Assembly (NCBI GenBank): GCA_016748015.1
Contig: JAAOMT010000429.1
Location: 417,626 to 430,151, forward strand
Source of the DNA: Geosiphon pyriformis
Lineage: Eukaryota > Glomeromycota > Glomeromycetes > Archaeosporales > Geosiphonaceae
Direction: 5' to 3'
DNA: 12,526 nucleotides
The notes under the pieces were generated by a model, which saw only the letters and a list, made by a program, of their open reading frames with translations, was not told the DNA's origin and did not search any database. Positions within the stretch are counted from its first letter, which is position 1. The number at the start of each line of letters is the position of its first letter. Shown piece after piece: positions 1 through 10,467 of the stretch. The position numbers and the translations under genes were made by a program.

Positions 1-1
1 T

Positions 2-745
2 CCGAGTTTTCAATTATCACAACCGCTTAACGAAGAACCACAAAGCTTTAGCGAATCACCAAAAGATGGTGATTTCAATTTCACATTTATCACCGAAAAG
101 AGAATCGAATTTCCTGTATATGAGCCGTCACCTGATCAAATTGAAATTGAGAGGAGACAAAAAGCTGAACAAGAATTATTTAGTCCTGATCCTGAACCCA
201 CATCATATATCTCTCCACAATTATCCTCTTCTATATACAGCCCCTTACTTGATGGGTCTATTGTATCTTCTTCACCTCCCCCCAATAAGCCTTCACAAAC
301 CCGATATCAATTAGATGAAACTCAACATCGAATTATAAGATCACAAGATCATAATTCAGAAGACAATAACCCATTCTACGAATTTTCTTATGCACAACTA
401 CCAATGACACCTCCACATCAGAATTATTCTAAAGACACTCCAAACATGAATTTCCTAAATGATAATGATTCTCTCAATTCTATTATATGGTCGTCATCGG
501 CACAAGTACGAAACCCTTTGCGTACAGCTTCCAATACTTCCTCGACTTCTGCCATGCTAACTCCACCTCTTGGACCGAATGACGAACAGCTTAATGGTCC
601 ATCGCTTGATGATCTAGCCGGGGATGGGTTTTGGGATACATTCAAAAATGATAGCCTTGTAAATAATGATAACGAGGATCCTCTTGGGAAATCTGTCGAT
701 AGTTATATTGGTGGTGGTAATTTAGCAGGGAAAAAAGTAACATGA
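2..745 (+). CDS. C-terminal part of an unrecognised Ser/Pro/Asn-rich protein (5' partial)
   Basis: The frame is open from the left edge of the window to a TGA at 743-745, giving 247 residues. The start lies outside the window. I do not recognise the family and see no folded domain. The chain is low in complexity and rich in Ser, Pro, Asn, Asp and Gln, as in disordered tails of fungal regulators. It contains about nine Ser/Thr-Pro dipeptides (for example ESPKD, PSPDQ, FSPDP, YSPLL, MTPPH, DTPNM, LTPPL), which could be sites for proline-directed kinases. A short charged stretch (EIERRQKAEQE) near residues 48-58 may be helical. The last third has acidic Asn/Asp segments (NDNDS, NNDNED), and the protein ends in a Gly-rich, basic tail (GGGNLAGKKVT). 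No splice site is needed to keep the frame open. That it is coding is likely from its length, codon use and CpG content; its function is unknown. Confidence 0.7.
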   Translation, partial: PSFQLSQPLNEEPQSFSESPKDGDFNFTFITEKRIEFPVYEPSPDQIEIERRQKAEQELFSPDPEPTSYISPQLSSSIYSPLLDGSIVSSSPPPNKPSQTRYQLDETQHRIIRSQDHNSEDNNPFYEFSYAQLPMTPPHQNYSKDTPNMNFLNDNDSLNSIIWSSSAQVRNPLRTASNTSSTSAMLTPPLGPNDEQLNGPSLDDLAGDGFWDTFKNDSLVNNDNEDPLGKSVDSYIGGGNLAGKKVT

Positions 746-1260
746 CGAAACTTGATCCAAAATTTCGTTAAAATATGGAAATTTGTACTTTTTATTTTTG
801 CATCCATCCTTTCATGTGATGGGGCAACTTGATATTTTTGACATTGTTTTGGCAACTATTTTTGCACAACTAAAAAAGAATTCGCTTCGCATTTCAAAAC
901 ACATACAAAGCTTTTTCAAAATTATCAACGGCTCAACTAGGCATGTTACCTGACAATTTTGGAACCGAAAGCTCCCATCTTAAACCTTTTTGTAATTTAA
1001 TGTCATTTCTTTCTCTATTCGGCTCAAGCGCTAAAATTTTGGGATTAGTCTCATCATTTCAATAAAATAGGCTTAGTGAAATCGCCGACTTTGAGAGGCA
1101 ATTAGAAAGGATGAAAAACATGGAGAATTTTGACATCTTGATTTTCAAAATTAGATTAGTTTTATAGGTGAGAAACTTAACAAATGAGATTTGGGGTGAC
1201 TCATTTGAGTTGATATGATAGTCGGGCAAAATTATAAAATCGGGCCAAAAGATTTACTTT

Positions 1261-1266
1261 TATAAA
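1261..1266 (+). promoter_or_regulatory. TATA-like box upstream of DNMT1
   Basis: TATAAA occurs about 100 bp before the chosen DNMT1 start codon, a plausible distance for a fungal core promoter. No ATG lies between it and the start at 1367. In AT-rich DNA the motif has a fair chance of occurring by accident, so its role is inference. Confidence 0.35.
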
Positions 1267-1277
1267 GAAAATCTCTA

Positions 1278-1307
1278 ACGCGTTCTCGATTATCTAGAAA
1301 GACGCGA
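1278..1307 (+). promoter_or_regulatory. MluI cell-cycle box (ACGCGT) and near-match upstream of DNMT1
   Basis: A perfect ACGCGT lies at 1278-1283, with a five-of-six match (ACGCGA) at 1302-1307, directly followed by CGAAA. ACGCGT is the binding site of the fungal MBF (Mbp1/Swi6-type) factor that drives G1/S genes such as replication enzymes. A maintenance methyltransferase is expected to peak in S phase, so the placement 60-90 bp before the ATG makes biological sense. The site is seen in the sequence; its use is inferred. Confidence 0.4.
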
Positions 1308-1366
1308 CGAAAGAGTCTTTGCTATACAATTTTTTCGCTTTTTGCAATACTTGGCTTTGTATTACC

Positions 1367-4300
1367 ATGCGAAACCAGTTACCTTCGAGTTCAGGTCAAA
1401 GTCACCCGATGGGGCTTGAGTTTCAAGCCCCAGCACCAACGGGAGATCAACATGTCCAACCAATGGAGGACATAACCGAAGACGACGCATTCGAAATTAA
1501 TCTTGTTGGACCTTCCAATTATAAACAAGTTGAAAAAACTTCAGGAGCAAAGGAAAAACGTTCTTCCACGCGTCTTAAAAGAAAAGCCCAAGATATTTCG
1601 AAACTGAGTTTTTCCTCTAAAGAAAAAAAGGCCAAGAAAGGTATATAAGGTTGAGGCAAATTTCATTTAAAAATTGAAGTTTAGTCTAATTTACTGGATT
1701 TTTAAATGGAAGGGTTAGCGTTAAACGTTACGCTTTACTCAAACTGTGGTACAACCACAGCTGCATAATTTGCAATTTCCCAAACTATGTCGGAAAGATA
1801 CAATGTTTCATCAGCTTCTTGAACGAATCGACAGGTTATCGATTTAGGATTAAGGCTTTAATTCGCATTTTGTATAATTTCATTATATATCTCTATTATA
1901 GCGGCTCCGCTGAAGAAAAGAGGGTCTCTTAGGTACATCATCAAAGAAGAGGAAATAGAAGAGACCGAAAAGTTCGAATTAGTTGGTGAAGATCCTGAAG
2001 AGGAAGAACCGGAACAAGAAAAAGAAGATAATTTTTTATGGATTCAAACCAAAAAACGACATGATTCTTTGCCTTGTCGTTATTTTGATGATTTCGTCGT
2101 GTATGATATAGCCAACAAAAACACTATCGTAAGTCTCGATATTTTTGATGAAGAGGGAGTTGAATTGCGCGCGTCTGGGGTCGTGAGACCGATGTACATC
2201 GATGGTCATGAATCTGAACTTCATGATGATGATGACGACGACGACGACGATGATGGGAATCACCATAAAAATTCAGATAATGATAACATTCGCGTAAATC
2301 TCAGTACAATCTTCTATTACCAAATTGAATATAATCAAAACGGAAGAAGGTAAATTCGAGCTCAAAATGGAAAAAGCCTAATCTTTTCAATTAACTTTAT
2401 AATGATCTCTTGTATGTATCTTGAAAATATCAGTGAAATTTGGCTTCGCACCCAATTTGCGTGGTACTTATTGGTACAGCCATCCGAACAATACATACCT
2501 CATTTTATACCTCTCTTTAAGAAGGTTCGCCTCTCAAATTTGATCATAAAGGCAATGGCAACCGATCACAATATGGATTCCACAAAGTTTAAAGAATTTC
2601 TTAAATCAGCAACCGACAATTCTTTATCATCCATAACCTCGGAACTTGAATCTAGTATTGTACTCACCGAACAAGATATCTCGGATAACATTCTCCATAT
2701 ATGTGGAGAGATCGAAGTCTGGCTGGACGAACAAAACGATTTTGAACTCTTGGAAGGACCTTTTTTCAAATATTTACAAGACCTTAGAGCCAAAAAATCA
2801 GGAAACAAATCATTCTACAGTAATTTAGATACACAAGGAAAGAAAACGAAAAGGAATATAGATGTCAAAAATCGAAACCAAAATCTTGCCGTTCTACGAC
2901 ATACCAATCCCACTTGCGTCACCCCATTTATACAAAATCTTACCAAAGGATTATTTGTACGAGAACTTGTAATCGTTCCACAGGTAAAAGAAGCTACTCA
3001 ACATCTAGAGCATCTTTCGGTTAGTGATCCAGCTGTCGAGGTTACAAAGGAAACTACAGAAGTTGTAGCATGGATTGGTGAAAAAATTACACACAATTCA
3101 CGATCATATTATCGCTCGGTCAAGATTGATGATGAAGTAATTAATATTGGAGATAGTGTATACCTTAGAAATGAAGATAGCGAAGAATCTTGGGTCGCAA
3201 AGATTATGTACATGTGGGAAGATAAAAAAGAAAGGAAACAATTTCATTCTCGATTTTTTCACCGCGGTAAAGATACAATTCTTAAAGAATTGGCGGGACC
3301 ACGCGAATTATTCTTGTTGGATTCGTGTGATGATAATCCTCTAAATTCTATAATTGGGAAAGCCAATGTGAAACGGATCGATCCTTCTCAAAATGATGAA
3401 ATCAAATTGGGCGAAAGCAACGATTATTTCTACCGGTAAATCAAATTCCCCAACTAATATTACCATTATTCTGTTGAAATTCAATTTTATAATTGTGCTG
3501 ATATCATTAGATTTTGGTATGATGAAAAGCGTCCATCTTTTGTGGATGCTCGGTTAAACGAATGTGAAAATAGCAAATTTATTTATTGTGATCAATACCA
3601 ACAATGTCATTCATGTGAGGATCAATTGGCTTCAAATCATTCACAAAAACCACATTGGATATTGCCCGAGGATCCGACACTCGGCTTCATATACAAATTA
3701 CAAGAATACCGTCAATACGATTTCGTTTATATCATTCCGGAAGATAATGAAAGTTCATTACCATATGATATCGCCCAAATTATTCAAATAATTAATGACG
3801 TCCCATTCCCCATGAGGAGTGAGGAACACAAATTTAAATCATCGAAAAAAAGCCAAAATCTCAACAAAACGAAGAATATTATAGTTGATTCAGAAGCTCC
3901 AGCAAAAGTCAAACTATTGGTCCAATATCTCTACCGCTATGATGAAATAATTGAAGCCAAATATTCGAAAAATAAAAATTCATCCGTTATCGTCCATGCT
4001 ATGAAAGATGTGAAAGATTCGAGGAAATTAGTTTTCACTTCGGAACTAAAATCTCTAAATGTTGAGAAACTCGAGGGTATATGTTGGGTTGAACATAGAC
4101 ACAATATCTCTGATCTTGATGCTTATAAAAATGAGCGTGATACATTTTATGTTGAAAGCCAAACTATGAAACGAGCCAAGGTTCCAGTTCTGCAACCTAT
4201 CAGTCCTGATGATATACAAATCAATGAAACATCCCGTATTAAGCGAAATGAATATGCAAAAAAAATGTCAAATTTCCTCGAGCATATTCAAAGCGAGCGA

Positions 4301-6148
4301 AAGAAATTACGTGCAATGGATATCTTCTCTGGCTGCGGAGGTATTACTGTTGGTATGGAAAAGACAGGTATAATAGATACCCGTTGGGCTATAGAGTTTT
4401 CCCCAAGTGCCGCATTAACCTTTAGGTACAAATCATCTTTATGATTTTATCAGAGTCCTGTTTTCGTATTGATCAATTTTCTACCTATTATTAGCAAAAA
4501 TAATCCCCATTCCACAGTCTATAATCAATGCGCAAATTTATTATTGGAACGTGCAATAGCTGAACATGGCCGGAAAGAAAAGCTTCCTAGTATTGAAGAT
4601 CTTTCTGGGAAACCGATAATGACAAGCATGCCAGCACCTGGTGATGTCGATTTTATTTATTGCGGCCCTCCATGGTATTTTTTCACTCGAATCCCCCATA
4701 TTTTATGTGCAATTATATCTGAGATCCTGCCCATTTCCGACTCTTTTAAATTTTGAAGTCAAGGATTTAGCGGTGTCAATCGTTTCAAGAAAGCTGATGA
4801 CATAAAAAACTCCTTGGTGGCCACTGCCTTGAGCTATGTTGACTTTTATCGGCCCGACTATTTCTTGCTTGAAAATGTACGTGGGATGCTCATGTATAAG
4901 TTTGGCGGTGAACAAGATGGAAAAACTAAAATCAAGGGTGGAATCACTATGGGGGTTGTCAAGTTCATTTTGAGGGCTCTTACAGCTATGGGGTAATATC
5001 ATTAAGAAATGAACATCTTTCTAAGCTGTAATCAATCAATTGGAACTGATACTTCATGATTTTCCCAATCTAGTTATCAGACGAGATTTAGTGTTCAACA
5101 AGCCGGAAATCACGAAGTGCCCCAAACACGCCGACGCCTTTTCATTTGGGGAGCAAAAATTGGTTCAAATCTACCTAATTTTCCTCAGCCATCTTCATGT
5201 TTTGGTCAAAGAGCCTCTATCTCTATTCCAATACCAGATGGTGAAAGCTTTCACTACAATTTCCGTACTAATGGTCATGCTCCACATCGTAGTATTACCG
5301 TTGGTGATGCTATAAATGATCTGCCTGAGTTCGAGTACGTTAATCCGCATGAAGTTTACCCAGAAACCGAGGAAGATAGAAAAGCAAAACCAAAATGGGA
5401 TCAATTAGTAGTACCAGTACGTGGTTGGGTTGGTGAGCCTTGTCGTGACTACGATTCCCAACCTTTAACAGAATTCCAACGACGATGCCGGCAAATTGCG
5501 GATAGACTTTATAATCACGTAACACGGATATTTACACCACTCAATGTGGAACGCATATATGATATTCCTTTAACTCCTGGAGCAGATCATCATCGTAAAT
5601 AACTAATTGATTGCAATTCGTCATAAATATATCAACCAAATCACGTTTTTTATATAGAATTGCGACCCAAATTACAAGTATGGTGCTTGGTCGATCCGAA
5701 ATCTGCTGCCAGCCGTCACGGTGGTTGGAAAGGTCTATATGGTCGATTAGATTTCAATGGGCACTTTGCCACTGCATTAACTGATGTAAATCCCATGGGG
5801 AAAACAGGGGTGAGTTGTTGGCTTACAATTTAAATTTGAACATTTGTACCAAAATCACTAGCATAAATTAAACTGAATTCGTTTATAATACAGACAGTTT
5901 TACATCCCAATCAACGGCGAATCTTAACAGTCCGAGAATGTGCAAGAGCACAAGGATTCCCAGATCACTTCATTTTTTATAGCGATCGTGATGATATTAA
6001 AGATCTTCATCGCCAAATTGGTAATGCGGTCCCGCCACCACTTGCGTTCGCACTAGGAGAATTATTGGTTAAAGCTTTATTTGAAAAATATGAGGAGAAT
6101 TTATTAAATTCAACTTCGAGCTATAAGGGAAAAGGGAAGGCGTATTAA
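1367..6148 (+). CDS. DNMT1: DNMT1-type maintenance DNA (cytosine-5) methyltransferase, nine exons
   Basis: This nuclear enzyme methylates cytosine, in the DNMT1 family mainly hemimethylated CpG after replication, using S-adenosylmethionine. Exons: 1367-1640, 1902-2349, 2434-3435, 3511-4425, 4495-4674, 4759-4992, 5074-5594, 5658-5809, 5894-6148; joined length 3981 nt, 1326 residues. Order: basic, NLS-like N-terminus (KRKAQ near 75; KEKKAKK before the first junction); RFD-like domain about 148-275; BAH1 about 450-560 (starts near WIGEKI); BAH2 about 632-790; catalytic domain from about 843. Catalytic motifs: I FSGCGG 847-852; IV PCQG with nucleophile Cys940; VI ENV 978-980; VIII QTRRR 1035-1039; IX near [21 protein letters not shown] 1285-1291. 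All key residues are present, so it is probably active. No CXXC zinc finger is seen. I chose ATG 1367 (context ttaccATGc) because the upstream extension has no ATG. The first exon and its intron are the least certain part. Confidence 0.93.
1641..1901 (+). other. DNMT1 intron 1 (261 nt)
   Basis: Donor GTATAT, acceptor TTATAG, phase 1. Joining gives an uninterrupted Lys-rich sequence (KEKKAKK followed by Ala-Ala-Pro-Leu-Lys-Lys). It is about three times longer than the other introns of this gene and lies in the unconserved N-terminus, so homology cannot confirm it; an extra small exon is possible. Confidence 0.65.
2350..2433 (+). other. DNMT1 intron 2 (84 nt)
   Basis: Donor GTAAAT, acceptor ATCAG, phase 2. 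It interrupts the RFD domain. Joining puts the segment ending QIEYNQNGR in frame with [17 protein letters not shown], matching the family pattern of a strand followed by a Trp/Leu-rich segment. Confidence 0.85.
3436..3510 (+). other. DNMT1 intron 3 (75 nt)
   Basis: Donor GTAAAT, acceptor CATTAG, phase 2. Joining restores [15 protein letters not shown], the conserved YF-x-LWYD-like segment that follows BAH1 in DNMT1 proteins. Confidence 0.9.
4426..4494 (+). other. DNMT1 intron 4 (69 nt)
   Basis: Donor GTACAA, acceptor TATTAG, phase 2. Joining gives [12 protein letters not shown], the family's NNP-x-STV segment between catalytic motifs I and IV. Confidence 0.92.
4675..4758 (+). other. DNMT1 intron 5 (84 nt), splitting the catalytic Cys codon
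   Basis: Donor GTATTT, acceptor TGAAG, phase 2. The codon TG|T for nucleophile Cys940 is formed only after splicing, restoring CGPPCQGFSG. If the intron is retained, the Cys codon becomes TGG (Trp) and translation ends at an in-frame TGA at 4754-4756. Confidence 0.95.
4993..5073 (+). other. DNMT1 intron 6 (81 nt)
   Basis: Donor GTAATA, acceptor TCTAG, phase 2. Joining gives [20 protein letters not shown], matching the conserved MGYQ-x-x-F-x-V-x-QAG stretch before motif VIII. Confidence 0.95.
5595..5657 (+). other. DNMT1 intron 7 (63 nt)
   Basis: Donor GTAAAT, acceptor TATAG, phase 1. Joining leads from [10 protein letters not shown] into [11 protein letters not shown], corresponding to the family segment after IPLAPGSD. 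This is the shortest intron of the gene. Confidence 0.88.
5810..5893 (+). other. DNMT1 intron 8 (84 nt)
   Basis: Donor GTGAGT, acceptor ATACAG, phase 0. Joining gives [16 protein letters not shown], the conserved motif IX region. A second AG four bases downstream (5897) would break the frame and is excluded. Confidence 0.95.
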
Positions 6149-9100
6149 AGTTAAAGAAGGGAAAAAGAATATAGGTAAAAGAGATAAAGGGAATAATATT
6201 TTTATTATTATTGTCTGAGGAATGTTGTACACGTTAATATCAAATTCAGATCTTTTTTATAATGTTTCTTTAACATATACAAAAGTTTATCTTATTACCC
6301 TTAATAATATTTAGTTTAAGAAATATAAATCATATGATCTGAATAATCTAAATTGTGCAAATGATTCTGAGTTCCAAGTATACTAGAATACTTTATTTGT
6401 TAGATAATAATAATATAGCATTAGATTTAGTTTAGATTGTTTTGATTGGCTTGGTAATTAGTTACATGTAAACAATATCTATTTTATTATTGGCTATTTT
6501 TTAAAGCATACTTTTTCTAAGTACATAAATATATTCAATTTTATATATATACTACTGTATAATATTTACAACTATTTTTCTTTTTTGCTTCACAATTTTT
6601 TACAAATACTTAATATTATAAAATTCTGATATTATTCAAGTAAGAATATTTTTTGTTATAATCTTTTGATTTGAATAATATTTAGTTAAAACTTTTATTA
6701 AATAAAAATATTTGATTGTTCTTATAATAATTTTTTAATTTAGGCTTTATTTAACAAGTGTTTTTTGGTTATTTTTATTATATAAATAAAATTTAGTTAA
6801 TTATAATATATTATAAAAATAGTTTTTTATGAATACTTTTTTTCTAAAATAAAATAAAAATGTTTTAAGTAATTAACTTTTAAAAAAAAGTTTAAAAATT
6901 AAAAAAAATTGCAATTTAGTATGCTTTATTAAAATATTTTAAAAGTAATAAAATATTTATAAAAAACTTGAATTTTATTATTTATTTTGTAAATAACTTA
7001 ATAAATATACATATATACAAAAAAGATTAAAAAAAAATGTTTTTGTAAAAAGATAAAAAATTATAAAAAATAAAATTATAAAAATTATAAAAACTTTTTA
7101 ATATTTTTATTATTTGAATTAATATTAATAAGTTTTAATATTTTTATTTGGTATTTTAATTATTTAATATTATATTTATTAATAAATAAAAATAAAAATA
7201 TCAAAATGAATTGCTAAAAAATATTATATTTAAAAATAAAGAAAAAAAAATGTGAAAATTATTTAATAATAAAATAATTAAATTTATTGATTTTTTTTGA
7301 TTTTTTAATTGTTTTTATTTTAAATAATATATATATTTGATTTAAATAAAGATCTTTATATTATTAAATTTGTTTATAGCTTAAAGTTTAATTTAATTTT
7401 TTAATTTTGTTTTACAAATTGTTTTTTTCTTATATTACAAATTATAATTTTTAAAATCATATTAATTATTGAAACAATAATTTATTATGTCTTAAAAACA
7501 AACCAAGATAATTTATTTTTGTTATTAAATCTATTATTATACTTAATAAATTTTTAATATTAACTTTATATTATTGGTAATTTTACTGTTAATAAATATA
7601 TTTAAGTTCTTTTTTATTACTATATTATTTAGTTAATTTTGCTCAAAAAAGTTATTAATAACTCATATTTAAGACAAAACTAAAAATTATTGACATAAAT
7701 ATATTTGATTTTTTAAGGCCAACAAAATTGTATTCTAAATCAGTAAAATATAATTTTATATTATTTAAAACAAAAAACATTTTAAAAAAAAAAATAGTAC
7801 TTTTAATATATTGTGTTCAAGTTTTTTTATTAAAAAAAATAAAACAAATAATTAAAGTTTATTTTTTAATATATAAATACTAATTATTGCTTAATAAACT
7901 TGATAACTTTTTTTTTAATTCAACAGAATTTTTTTTAATAAAATTATATTTTATAACAAAATAAATAATTTGTTTATACTTAATACAAAAAAACAAAAAC
8001 AAATTAACTTAATACAAATTTATATTTTTAAAGACAAAATTATGTAAAATACACTTTTTCAAAATTTTTTGATTTTAAAACAAATAATTATATACTTAAT
8101 ATGATTGTAAAAAATTAAATTTCAGTTAATTATACATATTTTTTTATAATACAATATCAAAAATATAAAAAAATTATAAACTGTAGTATTTATTAACAGA
8201 ATATAAAAAAATATTTAATATTATATTTTTGTTTTTGTTATATGTATTAAATTTTTTTAATTAAAATTAACTATTTAAAAATTATTAATTTAATAATTTT
8301 ATAATTAACAAAATTTACCAGTTTTTTGCTATAAACTAATAAATTACAACTTATTTAATATTATCTTATTAAACTTAAAGAAAACCAATTTTATAATTAT
8401 TTTTTATTTTTATATGCATTTACAGATTTTAAATTAGTATTTGTTATAATATTACCAATTTTTTTGCTTTGTTTAAATTTAATTTAAATATAAATATAAA
8501 TTAAATAATTTCTTAGCTGTTTATTTAATAAAAAATTTGTTTTAAAACTTTTAATTTGTTTTAAATTTTTATTATTATTAATAGATTAATATTTAATACA
8601 CAAAGTTAAATACAATTTTTTTTTTCAAACAAAATAAGAAAAATTTTTAAATATTATTGTTATTTTAATATTAAATTCAGACTATTTAATTAGTTTTTTC
8701 AATAGAAAAAATTCAGTATAAATATTTTGTAATATTTTATTTATTTAATATAGTATTTTTTATGTTTTTTATTTTTTATTTATTATTGATATTATTATAG
8801 AAGCTATATATTTTATTGTTTTAAAACATAAGGTGTTTAAAAATATATTTAAAAGTATTTTTTTTGGTATCAAAGTGAGTAAATTTTATTATTTATATTT
8901 TAAATATTAATATATTATAAAAAAACTGTTTTAAAAAATTAGTATTATATAAAAAAATAGATTTAAAAATTTAAACTTAAAAACCAATAAATAAAACTTT
9001 GTTATATTAAATATATATTTAAATATTAAAACTTCTTAAAATTATTTAAAAAATTTTATATATTAATGAATTTATTTTTATAAACTATTTAAAAAATAAT

Positions 9101-9418
9101 ATTATCATTATTTTAATATTTTAAGCATTTTTAATTTATATTATTAAATATATTTAATAATATAAATTTTATAAAAACTAAAAAATTGTTTTAATATTCA
9201 GCTAAATAACAATAAATTAATTTGTTAAAAATTGATTTTTATTTTTTCGATTTTAATATTTGTAAATTTTATTAAAATTTTTTTTACTTATATTTTTATT
9301 AATTAAATAGTTATTTTTTTTTAAAATAATAACTATTATATACATTTTGTAATTATACAAAGTAAAGTATTATAATATTTGTAATTAATAATAATTAACT
9401 AATAATAACAGTTATATT

Positions 9419-9438
9419 TTAATTAATATATTAATTAA
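9419..9438. repeat. Perfect 20-bp AT palindrome
   Basis: TTAATTAATA is followed immediately by its reverse complement, forming a spacer-less inverted repeat within the AT island. It could extrude as a small cruciform, but palindromes of this kind are common by chance in DNA that is about 90% A/T, so no function is claimed. Confidence 0.5.
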
Positions 9439-10467
9439 GCTTTAATAGTATTGTATAATTAAAATTAGTTTTTATTAAAAAAATTCACTAAATTTATATT
9501 ATAGCTAATCAGTTTGCTATATTTGCATAAATAATTAAAAACACATTATAAAATAAAATCCAAAAAAATTTTTTATTGTTATTATAAAAATTTATTTAAA
9601 AAATATTTATAATAACAGTTTTACCAAAATGTAAAATAAAAATTTTTTAATTTAAAATAATTTTTAAATATTAATAAAATTAATCAAGTTTTCTGAAAAC
9701 AAAATAAGAAAAAAATACTTAGTTTTTATATAATTAATCAATTTTTAAAATTAAATAAATAAATTAAAGTTATATATATTAAAATATAATTTATATTGTT
9801 TTTAAAACTAGTAATAATTAATTAAAATTTAATATATTAAGCAATTTAATTATGTATTAATCAAAACTAGTTTTAGCAAATATATTATTATTATTGTTAT
9901 TATCTAAAAAAACTATTATTTATAACCAAATTAAAATTAAATATTTATAATTAATACGGTTTTAATAAAGTTAATAAAATTCTTTAAAAAATTAAAAAAT
10001 ATTGGCTTTAAATTAAAAATACTATTAAAAAAAATCGCAAAGAAAAAAATAGCTTTATTACTAATTTTTATTAAAATTCTTGGATTTTTTATAGTAATAG
10101 TAATTATAATAAGATTGGTTTTAGTTAGTTGTTTGAAAAAAACTTTTAATAATATAACAATATTTATATTTTAATATTAATTATATTACCAAATTTTTTT
10201 ATTTATTGTTTAATAAAAATACAAGAATTTTTTATCACATATTATTAAAATTAATAAAAATTTGTAAAAAATAATTCACTTATTTATCATATAATTAGTG
10301 TAATAATAAAATTCTTTTAATTAAAAATTAAAATACATTAGTGTTTTATAGGAACAATTACCAAATAAAAGTGATTTTTAATGTATTTTAAATACGAAGG
10401 ACATTTTAAAAAACATGAATTTTTGTAAATAAATTAATGTTACACCAAAAAAGAATTAGAATTAGTG

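Larger units (their letters stand above)
746..1366. other. Intergenic region between the Ser/Pro-rich gene and DNMT1
   Basis: This 621-bp stretch holds the 3' flank of the left gene and the 5' flank of DNMT1. I find no convincing ORF, RNA gene or repeat in it. Its composition is ordinary AT-rich fungal spacer with scattered CpG, clearly different from the island after 6180. The only recognisable signals are near its right end: a TATA-like box and cell-cycle-box motifs, annotated separately. Confidence 0.7.

Noticed and set aside
424-645. Minus-strand ORF of 73 codons
   Set aside because: It lies antisense to the open Ser/Pro-rich frame and its composition is the mirror of that gene; no independent evidence.
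1319-1366. Upstream in-frame extension of DNMT1 exon 1
   Set aside because: It is open but begins only with TTG and codes for an unlikely Phe/Cys-rich start. The first ATG is at 1367, in a better context.
1589-1612. PIP-box-like QDISKLSF at residues 75-82 of DNMT1 (PCNA binding)
   Set aside because: It has the Gln and a Phe seven residues later, but no Ile/Leu/Met at the fourth position and only one aromatic. Too weak to annotate.
2036-2266. Minus-strand ORF with a Val/Ile-rich stretch resembling a membrane segment
   Set aside because: The Val/Ile run is simply the complement of the Asp repeat in the DNMT1 RFD domain.
8758-8768. Exact match to the budding-yeast ARS consensus (WTTTAYRTTTW)
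   Set aside because: In 4 kb of roughly 90% A/T DNA several such matches are expected by chance, and the consensus is not valid for most other fungi.
6180-10440. Mitochondrial DNA insertion (NUMT) as explanation of the AT island
   Set aside because: No mitochondrial-type coding frame, tRNA or G+C cluster is visible; a simple insertion should keep traces of genes unless very old.
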